Shown here piece by piece: positions 1-11,170 of a DNA stretch of 64,000 nucleotides. The stretch lies in assembly GCF_000004195.4 (NCBI RefSeq), contig NC_030677.2:197879372-197943371 (forward strand), given 5' to 3'. Position 1 is the first letter of the stretch. Each line of letters begins with the position of its first letter. This DNA is from Xenopus tropicalis (lineage: Eukaryota; Chordata; Amphibia; Anura; Pipidae). The position numbers were made by a program, and so were the translations under genes. The notes below the pieces were generated by a model. That model did not search any database. It saw only the letters and a program-made list of their open reading frames with translations, and was not told the DNA's origin.

Positions 1-17
1 TGGGGGACACAGCAAAC

Positions 18-593
18 ATGTGGAAGAAGGTGCTCTGGTCAGAACTTTTTGGCCAAAATGCAAAACGCTATGTGTGGCAGAAAACTAACACTGCACATCA
101 CTCTGAACACACCATCCCCACTGTCAAATATGGTGGCGGCAGCATCATGCTCTGGGGGTGCTTCTCTTCAGCAGGGACAGGGAAGCTGCTCAGAGTTGAT
201 GGGAAGATGGATGGAGCCAAATACAGGGCAATCTTGGAAGAAAACCTCTTGGAGTCTGCAAAAGACTTGAGACTGGGGCGGAGGTTCTCCTTCCAGCAGG
301 ACAACAACCCCAACCATAAAGCCAGGGCAACAATGGAATGGTTTAAAACAAAACATATCCATGTGTTAGAATGGCCCAGTCAAAGTCCAGATCTAAATCC
401 AATGGAGAATCTGTGGCAAGATCTGAAAACTGTTGTTCACAAACGCTGTCCATCTAATCTGACTGAGCTGGAGCTGTTTTGCAAAGAAGAATGGGCAAGG
501 ATTTCAGTCTGTAGATGTGCAAAGCTGGTAGAGACATACCCTAAAAGACTGGCAGCTGTAATTGCAGCAAAAGGTGGTTCTACAAAGTACTGA
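18..593 (+). pseudogene. Tc1-type transposase C-terminal part, catalytic Asp lost
   Basis: The 191 residues match the DD34E catalytic domain of Tc1-like transposases. The YGGGSIMLWGCF block, the second Asp in QQDN and the Glu in NPMEN are present, with 34 residues between Asp and Glu. The family's usual WSDETK-ELFG is here shortened to WSELFG, so the first catalytic Asp is gone through a small in-frame deletion. The frame then stays open to the usual AAKGG C terminus. The start chosen by an ORF finder is only an internal Met; the real N terminus lies to the left of the window. It is inferred to be inactive. Confidence 0.85.
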
Positions 594-656
594 CTCAGGG
601 GGCTGAATAATTACGCACACCCCACTTTGCAGTTATTTAGTTGTAAAAAATGTTTG

Positions 657-802
657 GAATCATGTATGTCTATGAAGATTTTCATTCATCCAGGTCATGG
701 TATATCTAGTATAAAAAAATTTGAAAATTGGACTTGTTTCAATGATTACTAAACAAGTCCAGTTGCTTCAAATTTATTTATACTAGATATGAATCATGTA
801 TG
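657..802 (-). mobile_element. Small foldback element inside the Tc1 copy, 12-bp TSD
   Basis: A 122-bp insert (669-790) is flanked by the 12-bp direct repeat GAATCATGTATG (657-668 and 791-802). It contains a long hairpin: an arm starting ATATCTAGTATA and a mirrored arm ending TATACTAGATAT around a short loop, plus a tail reading CCAGGTCATGG. A second copy in the opposite orientation lies at 29453-29577. The long, variable target duplication suggests target-primed retroposition rather than cut-and-paste transposition. Confidence 0.6.
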
Positions 803-1069
803 ATTTTCCTTCCACTTCTCACTTGTACACCACTTTGTATTGGTCTTTCACGTGGAATTCCAATAAAATTGATTCATGTTTGTGGCTGTAATGTGACAAA
901 ATGTGGAAAAGTTCAAGGGGGCCGAATACTTTTGCAAGCCACTGTAAATAACAGTAAAACATGGCATATGTATTCTATACAAGCCTTGGCCAGGTCTCTC
1001 ATTGTACTGAAAATAATCCTAACATAAAAATATTGCTATGTGTGTTTCATGACACTGAAAATACTTTAC

Positions 1070-1221
1070 CTGAAGGATGGTTGTATCTGTAAGAAGCTGG
1101 ATTTCTAGCAACTCAGATAAGCTAGCAACTATGTCACAGATTTTGTTGTACAGCATCACAATGACTCTCTGCTTGTGGGTTGAACATTTGGCTCTTTTTG
1201 CTTTAGAACTCATTAATCCAC
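1070..1221 (-). CDS. nipbl: nipbl exon 18 (last exon in window)
   Basis: The acceptor CTAG precedes 1221 and the donor GTAAAGT follows 1070. It encodes GGLMSSKAKRAKCSTHKQ through LTDTTILQ, residues about 1502-1552, at the beginning of the alpha-helical HEAT-rich half. Incoming phase 1, outgoing phase 0. The following exon, which in other vertebrates begins close to SSMGITPFF, is not in the window. Confidence 0.95.
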
Positions 1222-1582
1222 CTAGTTAGGTTAAAAAAAAAAAATCAAACAATCATAAAGAGTATACATTAACTATGCTTGCAACATAACATAACTTCAC
1301 AGGCCCTACCACACACTTTCAAATACTTCTGCAGCAGGAAGAACAACTGCTTTAAAAAAAAACCTGACTATTCTGGTGTCAAGTACAGACTCATTTACAA
1401 GAAAGAGCCCTAGCGGAGGGAGACCATTTTAAACTAACCTCTCTGCAGACATTGTAACGGGAAATATATAAAGTGCACAGTCAGGAAAATATAAAGGGCA
1501 GTAAAAGTTAAATCAGGTTAACCATGACAAAAACATCATGTGACAATGATAGAATAATAGAATAGTCAAATCTATTACTCAC

Positions 1583-1814
1583 CCCCATGAGGATCCAACC
1601 TATAAACAGGGTCATATTGTGGATAAAGTGTATTTTGCAAGTGGAATTTAGTGTACTGTATAACGTGCTCTATCACATCCTCTATATAGACTGCTTTAGG
1701 CATGCTGGGCGATGTCATGATGTTGATGGCTGTCAAGCAGGCGTCGGCAGACTTAGTGACTCTCTCCATAATCAGATCCCTCCACAGCTTCTCCTCGTCT
1801 TCTGTGTCATTATT
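1583..1814 (-). CDS. nipbl: nipbl exon 17
   Basis: Acceptor TTTTAG before 1814; donor GTGAGTAAT after 1583. It encodes NNDTEDEEKLWRDL through YRLDPHG, residues about 1425-1501, a highly conserved helical segment that includes SADACLTAINIMTSP. Incoming phase 0, outgoing phase 1. Confidence 0.95.
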
Positions 1815-2520
1815 CTAAAAGTTATATAGAAACACAATCTATTACATGCAACAATTTATCCAGAAATGTAACCAATTATAAAATAAATGTTTGAGCAGAA
1901 CTTGACAGTTCAATCCTTGTCCTGCTTTACTGTTAAAAATGTTTAGTTTTCATATTTCACCAGTAGGGGGAAACGTTAATCTAAAAACATAATAGATTTT
2001 GGGCTGATTTTCCACACATACTACAGTTCCCCACATTATATGCAATGTTTCTATAAAAGCTCCACCCCTTTATATCACTTCATTCAATAAAGACATTATC
2101 AGTGACCCTAAGCCAAATTCTTATACAGAAGATATGAAGATTAAAAATATTCCTTTAGCTTTGTGTCCCCAGCCTACCATTCCAATTGGCTTTAATTTGT
2201 AGTGGGTCCAAAAAAACCCCCCAAAAAGTCTTAATACCCATCTGGGACAAAGTCTTTCATTGCAATCAGGGCAAGGGGCTAAAAAAAATGTCTCTTCATT
2301 TGCAGTTGGTGCTGGATGATAGAGACTCCACTCCGGGTGGGGAAAATAAAACTATTTTGTGCAAAAAAAATGCTCAAGTAGCAAGTAATATATTGCCAAG
2401 ACTTACAGTAGAGATATAGTATGAAAGTGTTTGTAGAATCTCTAATGTTAAAATCTACAATTACAACATACCCAATGAAGGGGGAAAAACCCATAATTTA
2501 CAAAAATAAAAACAACTTAC

Positions 2521-2607
2521 ATGGTTCAGCATAGTTGTCAGCTTCGCCCCATCTTGAATGTTTTTCTCCAGTATGCCTAGTAACTTGACCATTTTTTCAG
2601 ATGAGAT
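2521..2607 (-). CDS. nipbl: nipbl exon 16
   Basis: Acceptor ATACAG before 2607; donor GTAAGTTG after 2521. The 29 whole codons read ISSEKMVKLLGILEKNIQDG and on to MLNH, residues about 1396-1424. Both boundaries are phase 0, so skipping this exon would keep the frame. Confidence 0.95.
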
Positions 2608-3323
2608 CTGTATAATTAGATAAGCAAAATCAACTACCAGGAACAATATATTGACCTTTTATGATGTGAAAAAAATAAACATTTCTTTCACTTATTTTTC
2701 CTTTGTAAAACTGGACTACACCAATGTTTGAGACACAGTCTACTGTGCCTTCTTGGCCTGACAAAGCCTGAAGTGTTACCATTTTCATAAATTATTTTTC
2801 ATTACAAACAATATAAACTTAATTAACACTTTGTACTATAATCATGCAGATGAGAAAATAATATGTTTCAGTGGCTCAATAGGCTCTAAATATAAGAGTT
2901 ACAAATGTTTATAAACCCTCTTGACAAGGTCTGCTCAATTTATGGCCCAAAAGTTGTAAATGGTTGTAAAAGTCCACCAGGTTTTGTGAGGGTTCCACTG
3001 GAGTAGTGGTGTAAATAGGGCGCGCTATGGGCCCCAGCGCAAATTCTGAAAAAAAAAGACACCACCCCCTTGCAATTTGGAAAAAAACAGCAGCTTAATC
3101 CTGCCTCAAAGCCTTCTATCTCAACCAAATTTCTAATTCGAGGCCCTCTATCCGCTCATATACCATAGACTTCATGTGTATAATGGTGAATTGGGCACTT
3201 TATGTTGCAGTTTGTTAAAACTTCTAAAGGGAAAGAATTGTGTTGTATCCATGAAGGATCTCTTGGGTTACAGTACAACGTGTGATTTCTAACAAAGGAC
3301 TGTTAGGACCCTAACCAATTTAC

Positions 3324-3427
3324 CTTATTCATAATACCCATAGCTTTAATCTTGGCAGATTCGCTTCCTAGCTCACTCAGCTGGTGCTTTCCAAGAAGTA
3401 TCTCCTGAGGAATCTCCTCATCATCAC
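3324..3427 (-). CDS. nipbl: nipbl exon 15
   Basis: Acceptor TTTGCAG before 3427; donor GTAAATTGG after 3324. It encodes GDDEEIPQEILLGKHQLSEL and on to GIMNK, residues about 1361-1395. Incoming phase 1, outgoing phase 0. Confidence 0.95.
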
Positions 3428-4024
3428 CTGCAAAACAAAGGTATCTCACTAAGACAATGTAAATATGTGTTATATTTATATTCTGAAAGATAAATTTTAA
3501 GTAGTGTTTATAAAAGAAATTTTTTTCCCAAGTAAACTTTTGCCACTGTATTTGGCAATATAGAGACAATGTGTGTGCTATTACACTACACATGCCCTAT
3601 TGCCCATTAAAGATCAAATGTCAGTTTATTAAATCATGCAGAGAAGGGATCCCAGGGAGCCATTCATTTGATAATCATTTAATTTGGAACAGCCCTGTTT
3701 TTATTAACATGACCCAGTCATTCATATGTCCGCAAGATCTGCAAAGATGACAACCTACAATGCTTGCAGTAAGAGACTTCAAGAGCCAAAGAGAAGCAAC
3801 AAGAAAAGCCAGGTCAGCATTTTATCCTGATGGAAAAAAAAATTTAGATGCTTCCACACTAAAACTAGAACTTTTACAATGATCTGCATGGCCAGATAAT
3901 CTGACGAGTTAGATAAAAAGAGATTCTAAGTATGCAAAACTCTACTCAATGTTTGATTAAAAAAAAAAAAAAAAAAAAAAAAAAGCCGGAAATTGCAAAT
4001 AAGAACTAGTTCACAATAGGTTAC

Positions 4025-4114
4025 CAAATGCAGAGAAATCCATGTCTTCCAAGTTTTCCAAAATATTTTCCACAGCAGAAGAAAATCTTTTAAATGTTGA
4101 GGAATCCATCATTT
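4025..4114 (-). CDS. nipbl: nipbl exon 14
   Basis: Acceptor CCACAG before 4114; donor GTAACC after 4025. It encodes EMMDSSTFKRFSSAVENI through MDFSAF, residues about 1331-1360. Ninety bases, phase 1 at both ends. A 24-base A tract lies in the intron just upstream of the donor side (3960-3984 on the plus strand). Confidence 0.95.
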
Positions 4115-4689
4115 CTGTGGGGGAAGAAAAACCAATCCATAAATAGATATAAATAAAAGCTCAGACAGTTACACAGTAAAAAGATGCTTGCAATAACGGA
4201 AAAAAAATCTTTAGTATGTCTTTAGGACACAATTTTCCTGTGTAATGCTCCCAAAACACAGTTTCATCCAAAGAACTTCCAGAACAGACTCCTAAGGACT
4301 GCTGGAGCTAGTAAATGTTTCTAAACTGAATAGGGCCACAATTCAGGCAGCAGTTGTGCCTTTTGGAGGGGTTAAGGGGAACGGTCATCTCCTGCATTTC
4401 CTTCTTCTGCCTTTTTCCAAAAATGTAGTCACTGATCCCAGGCCCTGCTAAAAAGCTATTTCACTATGAGGCTACAGTTTTATTATTGCTAGCTTTTAAT
4501 ACTTCACTTTCTATGCAGGCCCTCTCTATTTACACAAAACACTGCCTGCTGCTTGGGTATACTGAACCATCAGTGCTGCTGAGAATGGAACTGGAGAGCT
4601 ACTAAACAAAAAACTAAGTAAAAAAAAAAAACACAAGTTTTTTTTTGTTTGTTTGTTTTTTTATAAAATTATCAATTGTAAATTGACTT

Positions 4690-4772
4690 AAGGTGGCCAT
4701 ACACACAACGATCCGGTCCAAGGGACCGATATCGGCAGCTACAAATGGCCTGTGTATGGCGACCTTTAGAAT
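4690..4772. mobile_element. Short 'GTGGCCATACAC' MITE (deleted copy)
   Basis: About 80 bp bounded by AAGGTGGCCATACAC and its mirror GTGTATGGCGACCTTT. Only the ends of the family remain. Fuller copies occur at 6231, 9015, 11495, 34452, 37690, 45975 and 46831. Confidence 0.6.
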
Positions 4773-5029
4773 TTCATTGCACATATAGCAAAAAGCTAAT
4801 TTAAAGGTAGACTACAGCTTTAAAAAGCATAAGGACACTGACGCTGGCCCACACAGCTGACTGTCTAAATTCCCAGCAAATCAGGGTTCAGATATGCTAT
4901 TTGGCCAAACCCGTATTCATACAGCACTTATGTTTTGAGTGATAGTTCCAAAATAGTACCAAAAACCTTGTGTCATGTGTAGAGTAAAGTTATTGCTTGA
5001 GTCAAAGAAAAAAGCAGGTGAGTTGTTAC

Positions 5030-5098
5030 CTTCAGGTGTTAGTTTAGGCTCATAGGCTTTTCGTTTCTTTTGACGCTCTTTTTTCATTCTTCTGGCAA
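5030..5098 (-). CDS. nipbl: nipbl exon 13
   Basis: Acceptor ACACAG before 5098; donor GTAACAAC after 5030. It encodes the basic stretch VARRMKKERQKKRKAYEPKL and TPE, residues about 1308-1330. Sixty-nine bases, phase 1 at both ends. Confidence 0.95.
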
Positions 5099-5428
5099 CT
5101 GTGTAATTAAAAAATAAAATTAAACTACATGAAACCAAGAGCATTTACAATTAACAAAAGCAATTACAGACTGCCATATAATACTTAGCACCGAGCTAAA
5201 TTCATCTATGGTCTGACCGGCATTGTACTTTGGTTGAATTTCACCTACAAAGCAGGTTTGACAATTATGCTAATTCTTTGTTTTATTACAGTAATATTAC
5301 CTCCAATAATTTGGTATTCAGTAATTGTTGCAAACCATTAAATCTGGTATAAAACACCTTTCCCTGGGAATACCACTTTAAGTACAGTATTTATATAATA
5401 AAAGCGCAGGGCATAATAATAATCTGAC

Positions 5429-5617
5429 CTTCGCTGAGCCTTGGTGGTGGTGGAGACTCTTCCATTTCTGAATCCTCTGCACTTCGCTCCCTGTACCGAC
5501 TGCTTTTCCTAGAGTCATTGCCACTGCGACGGTGGTCACCAGAACTTCTTCGTTCGCGGTCACCATCATATTGCCATTCTGTATCAGCTTTGTCTTTTTT
5601 GGGTCTTTTACGTGAAG
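5429..5617 (-). CDS. nipbl: nipbl exon 12
   Basis: Acceptor TTTTAG before 5617; donor GTCAGATTA after 5429, a weak non-consensus donor (GTCA). It encodes PSRKRPKKDKADTEWQYD through PPPPRLSE, residues about 1245-1307: charged, Arg/Ser-rich, presumably disordered. The RRSSGDHRRSG core is conserved with mammals. Confidence 0.93.
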
Positions 5618-6229
5618 CTAAAATTATTGAAGTATATACAATGGAAACATGTTTAGAAAGTGAAAAGAAGGCACAATAACAGCAATTTAGCATATTGGTT
5701 TTTGTGTTCCCTTGGTATTGTAACAGCACTTCACGATAAACAAGCGGTTACAAGAAATGTCAACAACAGAGCAATTCTATTTCCCACAATTCAGCGCGTC
5801 GTATTCCCTGGCATAAGGGGGAACTTTGCATACAATTGCAGTGGCTTCCCGCCCAATGGGTTTTACTTTCAGCGATTCCAATAGTTTTGAATGGCAATGC
5901 TTTCTTTGTAACATCGCTGGAAAAAGGGTCTCATAGCATGTTGGAGCGATAAGCAATGCGAAGTCGGTTTAGGTACTGGAGATTCATATTGTTCTTTATT
6001 TAGGGAAAAAACGTATGACTTGCTTCTTTTTCAAAATCGTAGTGACTAATCTCTCCGTGGGACATTAGCCTAAAGGGCCGTACATGTGAGATAACACAGT
6101 GCATAATGAGTGTAACAAAATGAATGGGAAAAGAAAGAAACAAAGGGATAAACCAGGTGCAATATTAGTTCAGCAGATCTCAAGCAGAATGTGAACAGTA
6201 CAGATTACATTTCTGGCGAAGAATTAAGG

Positions 6230-6555
6230 TGGCCATACACGGGGCGATTCTAGCTGCCGATATTGGTCCTTTAGACCATCTCGGCAGCTTATCTGTCTGC
6301 GCATGGGCACCACCGACAGGTCTGCCCGACCAACATCTGGCCTGAAATCGGGCAGGTTCGATTTTTCGTCGGATCGGGGACCGCATCAGCTCATTGATGT
6401 GGTCCCGAATCAACGGGCACCTATACCTTCTGTTCTAATTCTCTGGGGCCAAACAACCGAATTAGCCCAATATTGCCCACACATAGGTGGGGATATCAGG
6501 AGAAGATCAGCTCTCTTGGTGAAGTGGATGTTACCGTGTATGGCCAGCTTTAACT
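6230..6555. mobile_element. 'GTGGCCATACAC' family MITE
   Basis: About 325 bp from TAAGGTGGCCATACACG to GTGTATGGCCAGCTTTA. Terminal inverted repeats with internal GC-rich inverted motifs (CCGATATTGG and similar). Non-coding. The superfamily cannot be assigned by eye. Confidence 0.65.
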
Positions 6556-6605
6556 GGTTGCCATCAACTCGTCTTGTGAGATGTGGTCAGAATCTGGGCC
6601 ATTAC

Positions 6606-6928
6606 TATTAGAGCAGGGGTCCCCAACCTTTCTTACTCGTGAGCCACAGTGAAATGTAAAAAGACTTGGAGAGCAACACAAGCACCATAAAAGTTCATGG
6701 AGGAGCCAAATAAGGGCTAAGATTGGCTATTAGGGGCCTCTAAGCACACTATCAGCTTACAGGGGGCTTTATTTGGTAGGAAATCTTGTGTTTATTCAAC
6801 CAAAACTTGCCCCCAAGTCAGGAATTCAAAAATAACTACCTGGTTTGGGGGCACTGAGAGCAACATCCAAGGGGTTGGGGAGCAACATGTTGCCCCCGAG
6901 CCACTGGTTGGGGATCACTGTATTAGAG
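6606..6928 (+). mobile_element. hAT-like non-autonomous element, 8-bp TSD
   Basis: A 307-bp element (6614-6920) starts CAGGGGTCCCCAACC and ends GGTTGGGGATCACTG, an imperfect terminal inverted repeat. It is flanked by the exact 8-bp duplication TATTAGAG (6606-6613 and 6921-6928), which fits the hAT superfamily. Related copies lie at 10868, 29910 and 45200. It sits in intron 11, close to the exon 11 donor. Confidence 0.75.
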
Positions 6929-6996
6929 GAATGAATTGTACATATCATATTTAAATTCTATTCGCTGGCAGGCAAGGTATAGAAATGACAGCTTAC

Positions 6997-7179
6997 GTTC
7001 AAAGGCTTCCTCGCTTTCTTCATCCTCTCCGGAGCTAATCTCTGTGTACTTCGGCTTCTCTTTGACTGTGCTTCGCTTCCGTGTGTTCATTTTCACCCGC
7101 TCGCAGAGAGGCATGGAGGACTCGATCTCAGCCACCAGTTCCGGAGGAAGTTCCTTCAGGACAGACTGATCAATTCCCC
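6997..7179 (-). CDS. nipbl: nipbl exon 11
   Basis: Acceptor TTGCCAG before 7179; donor GTAAGCTG after 6997. It encodes GIDQSVLKELPPELVAEIES, then MPLCERVKMNTRKRSTVKEK and an acidic run GEDEESEEAFE, residues about 1184-1244. The basic cluster MNTRKRSTVKEKPK is a plausible nuclear localisation signal. Phase 1 at both ends. Confidence 0.95.
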
Positions 7180-7600
7180 CTGGCAACGTAACAACACAGT
7201 TAGCAAACCCTAGCAACTAACCACATGGATAAACCTTAAAACTTTATACACCAGTTAGTGAAATTCAGACCACTTGAACTTCAGTCAGCATGTATTTTCA
7301 TTCTGACCTTTGGTCGCACAAAAGATTTCAGCAGAAAGTAATTAAATATACAAATCTGAGGAGAGAATGGTGGAAACCGGGGAATATAAAAATTCACCTG
7401 TCGCCTTATGAAATATAAGAACAAAGCAAAGGCCTTTCAGTGTATCAAAAATCTGTTTATGTATTGACACAGGGATTCTTCACTTATGGTTCAAAACTCA
7501 ACCAAAATAAGTTCCCCATATTTGAGGTAGGCCTCCATGAGAGCTCCTTAAAGGGGACCTTTCACCCACACATAAAAGCTGGAAAAAATTGTCCTTTAAA

Positions 7601-8479
7601 AATAAAATATGAAACCTACAACTCAGGCACGCTTTTCATGCCCAGTTTCCCACTAGACCCATACAGATGACGGACACCTCGCTGGAAAAATACCTGCATA
7701 GACCAGACTTGGGGAAGGCTATGTCATGGTTTTATAGTTTGCTATGGCAATCTACCCCCAAACCCGCTAGCTAAGACCAAGGCCAAATGGCAGAGCGACA
7801 TACCAGACCTGGACGACGAAATGTGGGAGGATGCCCTTGATCAGATTCCCGAAATAACAATGTCAGTCAGAGACAGGTTTATCCAAATTAAATTTATTAA
7901 TCGTGCCTACTTAACACCCCACAGATTAGCAAAGATATACCCTCAAACGTCAGACTTATATCCCAAATGTAATACAGAAGTAGGCTCGTTTCTCCATGTA
8001 TTCTGGGAATGCCCAGCCATTCAACAATTATGGTCAGCAGTATTGAAATACATCAATGAAACATTAGCTTTCCCTAATATACACTCCCCAAAGCTATGTT
8101 TGCTGGGAGTACTAGAGGACCTCGGGCTATCGTCATACCAACGGTTATGCTATCTACAATTGCTATTCTATGTTAAAAAAGCCATTTTGTTAAACTGGAA
8201 ATCGACAACTGCCCCTTCGCTCACCTTTTGGAAAAAACTAGTCAATGATGTGTTACCTAAGCAAAAACTGGTCTACATTTCCAGAGGCTGTCCAGCAAAA
8301 TTCAGGGCAGTGTGGGATACCTGGTTAAATGCACAATCTGAGTAAAACCCGCCTGGCTCGCTAAAGCTCTCTATACCCCTTCTTCTTCCTCTCCTCTTTC
8401 TCAAACTGTTTTTTTTTCTCTTTTTTGTTGTTAAAATCCTAAATAAAAACTTATAAAAAAAATAAATAAAATATGAAAC
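7601..8479 (+). mobile_element. 5'-truncated L1-like retrotransposon with 15-bp TSD
   Basis: An 849-bp insert (7616-8464) is flanked by the 15-bp direct repeat AATAAAATATGAAAC (7601-7615 and 8465-8479) and ends in an A-rich tail (AAATAAATAAA). It holds the last part of ORF2. Length, truncation, tail and TSD are all as expected for target-primed reverse transcription. It interrupts another frog repeat whose halves flank it and which recurs at about 16.5 kb. Confidence 0.85.
7821..8345 (+). pseudogene. L1-like ORF2 C-terminal fragment
   Basis: The open 174 codons correspond to the C-terminal region of an L1/Tx1-type ORF2 protein, after the reverse transcriptase. The diagnostic Cys/His cluster CPKCNTEVGSFLHVFWEC (C-x2-C-x8-H-x4-C) is present, preceded by NRAYLTPHRLAKIYP. 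The first Met is not the native start; endonuclease and reverse transcriptase domains are absent. The frame is uninterrupted, which suggests a fairly young insertion. Confidence 0.8.
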
Positions 8480-9009
8480 ACAATCTCTTTTTATATTAAA
8501 TCATCCACACCTGTTATAAATGTATTTAAAAAACTGAGCTGCCAATCATATATTGCCTGCCCCGCCTCTAAGCCGCAGGCACACTAAAAAAGTACCATCA
8601 GTAACTATCAGTCAAGATGATCTCCAGGCTGCACAAGTATTTGCCCACTCAAGCTAAGGGCCCAATAGTACAATGGGGTTTCTGGGATATCAGACTGCTC
8701 ATACTAGGCTTGCACGTGATAGCCCTTTGATGGTCAGTGTCAGCGTCCCTAACTTTCTGTGCACCCTCAATAGCCAGTTAACCCTAGGGCTACTAATTGA
8801 CTTTTCAGAGAGAACCATTGAGCCAAAAGTCTGCAATATCTCATAGAAGCATTACCAGCATTAACATAAATATATATGATGAAGTGCCATAGCACAAGAC
8901 ATTTAGTCACGGCATGCAGTACGTGGTAAATTTGACTACAGGTATTCAGAATGCTTGGGACCTGGGGTTTTCAAGATAAGGGGTTTTTCCATAATTTGGA
9001 TCTCCATAC

Positions 9010-9310
9010 CATAAAGGTGGCCATACATGTAGCAATAACGATCTTTCATGCAACCACTGGTCACAGGAAAGATTGTTCCAATCCTCCACTGACCTTCAGG
9101 GTTGAATCGTCAGATATGGAGGTAGAAACAATAGAAATTCTATCTCCACCTGGCGATTCAGCCCTGAACGTAGATTTTGTTTGTCAAAACCTTTTTACCT
9201 GCCTGATCGACGAGACGACCGATATCCGTAACCTTTTTGATATCAGACGCCTCTTCGAGCTGCCATACATGCACCGAATATTGTACGATAATAACGGTGC
9301 GTGTATCATT
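9010..9310. mobile_element. 'GTGGCCATACAC' MITE nested in the previous element
   Basis: It begins AAAGGTGGCCATACATG and ends near GCGTGTATCATTTAA. It splits the host MITE between its left end and its monomer array, so it inserted later than that element. Confidence 0.55.
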
Positions 9311-9970
9311 TAAATATTAAACCCAATAAGTTTGTTTTGCCTCCAATAAGGGGTAATTATATCTTAGTTGGGATCAAGTACAGGTACTGTTTTATTATTA
9401 CAGAGAAAAGGGAATCATTTAACCATTAAATAAACCCAATAGGGCTGTTCTGCCCCCAATAAGGGGTAATTATATCTTAGTTGGGATCAAGTACAGGTAC
9501 TGTTTTATTATTACAGAGAAAAGGGAATCATTTAACCATTAAATAAACCCAATAGGGCTGTTCTGCCCCCAATAAGGGGTAATTATATCTTAGTTGGGAT
9601 CAAGTACAGGTACTGTTTTATTATTACAGAGAAAAGGGAATCATTTAACCATTAAATAAACCCAATAGGGCTGTTCTGCCCCCAATAAGGGGTAATTATA
9701 TCTTAGTTGGGATCAAGTACAGGTACTGTTTTATTATTACAGAGAAAAGGGAATCATTTAACCATTAAATAAACCCAATAGGATTGTTCTGCCCCCAATA
9801 AGGGGTAATTATATCTTAGTTGGGATCAAGTACAGGTACTGTTTTATTATTACAGAGAAAAGGGAATCATTTAACCATGAAATAAACCCAATAGGGCTGT
9901 TCTGCCCCAATAAGGGGTAATTATATCTTAGTTGGGATCAAGTACAGGTACTGTTTTATTATTACTGTTT
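9310..9970 (+). repeat. 113-bp tandem array, about 6 copies
   Basis: CAGGTACTG recurs at 9381, 9494, 9607, 9720, 9833 and 9945, a spacing of 113, 113, 113, 113 and 112. Each unit holds CCAATAAGGGGTAATTATA, TTAGTTGGGATCAAGTACAG and TTACAGAGAAAAGGGAATC. Copies 2 to 6 are almost identical, while the first is more diverged, pointing to recent expansion. Confidence 0.95.
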
Positions 9971-10859
9971 TTTTAAGTGTATAAAGTTCTGCCATAAAAG
10001 TTTCCCAAGATAAATTCTAAAATAAAAAGCAGTGGCTGCTTGAAAATATTGTGTAAAACCACAGCGATCAATTTTTCCCATTGACAAATAATTAAAATGT
10101 CATAAAATAACCCTGTTAAGTATGCCAATTGGACGGGGCAAAAGAAAACCTGCAGCTTGGTAATGCTCACTAATACTGGGATACTGTATCCCCCTCCCCT
10201 TAAACAACAAGGAAACCCAAGCAACTTGTTATCTCATCTGAAACGCCTACATAGAATATGTTATTTAACACCCTTTAATAACTAACTCCTCTATTGGAAC
10301 GCTGACGCTTTCAGGTAGGAAATGGACAAATAAACATGGCGGCTGCTGTTACAATGCAGCGACAAACTTAAGCGGCTTGCAAGTGAAGGAGGCACTATTG
10401 AGAGAAAATAATGTAGCCGCTTAATATAACTATGTACAAACTACGACATACAGGCTGTACTTGTTCTTTAATCTAAAGCTATTTTGGTCAGGCATAACAG
10501 TTACTATATGCAACTTACCCTTTCCTAGCCAGCCCACTTCAGATTTACCCCCATATGTAATAAAAGGCTCTACGTTTGCCAAGGAGCAGTAACCCATAGC
10601 AACAAATAGGATGTTTCCTTCTAAACAGGTGATCAGTAAATGCTACCCGCTGATTGGTTGCTATAGGTTACTGCACCTGGGCAAACTTTTTTTAATATTT
10701 AATACATCCCCCCCCTTAGATGCATGCACAGAAAAGTAACTGTTTTCTAGCTTACACTAGGGACAGCTTGGAAAGGTGTGGTAGCCGCAAGTGAAGAGCA
10801 CACCAGTCTTTAAGGGACACTTAAAGTCCAGTTTATATGAAATGCTATTTATTTATAGT

Positions 10860-11170
10860 CGCTAGAGCAGGGATCCTCAAACTTTTTTTTACTTGTGAGC
10901 AACATTTAAATGTAAATAGAGTTGGGGAGCAACACAAGCATGAAAATATTCCAGGGGATGGACTGTGATTGGCTAACTAGTAGCCCCTGTGTGGACTGGC
11001 AGCCTATAGGAGACTCGGTTTGTCAGTACACATTTTTAGGCAACCAAAATTTGCCTCTAAGCCAGTAATAAAAAAAACAAACTTTTTTTAGGCCACCGGG
11101 AGCAACAAGCGAGGGGTTGATGAGCAACATGGTACTCCCTAGCTACTGGTCGGGGATCACTGCTCTAGAG
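10860..11170 (+). mobile_element. hAT-like non-autonomous element
   Basis: Element 10868-11162 (CAGGGATCCTCAAAC to GGTCGGGGATCACTG) is flanked by CGCTAGAG and CTCTAGAG, an 8-bp duplication with one mismatch. Same family as 6614-6920. Confidence 0.7.

Larger units (their letters stand above)
1..944 (+). mobile_element. Tc1/mariner element, 3' part, defective
   Basis: The window opens inside a Tc1-type transposon. It contains the C-terminal part of the transposase (18-593) and a typical Tc1 right end ending in CCACTG at 944, followed by the TA target dinucleotide at 945-946. The non-coding 3' part is split by a younger foldback element (669-790). The element lies in nipbl intron 18 in the opposite orientation. 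The left end is outside the window. Confidence 0.85.
8939..9975 (+). mobile_element. TACAGGTATRGG-ended MITE with a six-copy internal array
   Basis: It starts with the family's left end (TACAGGTATTCAGAATGC) at 8939. It is interrupted at about 9010-9310 by a GTGGCCATACAC MITE, then continues into tandem 113-bp monomers. The right end of the family is missing after 9965. A single-monomer, complete copy at 39855-40176 shows the basic structure. Confidence 0.7.
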
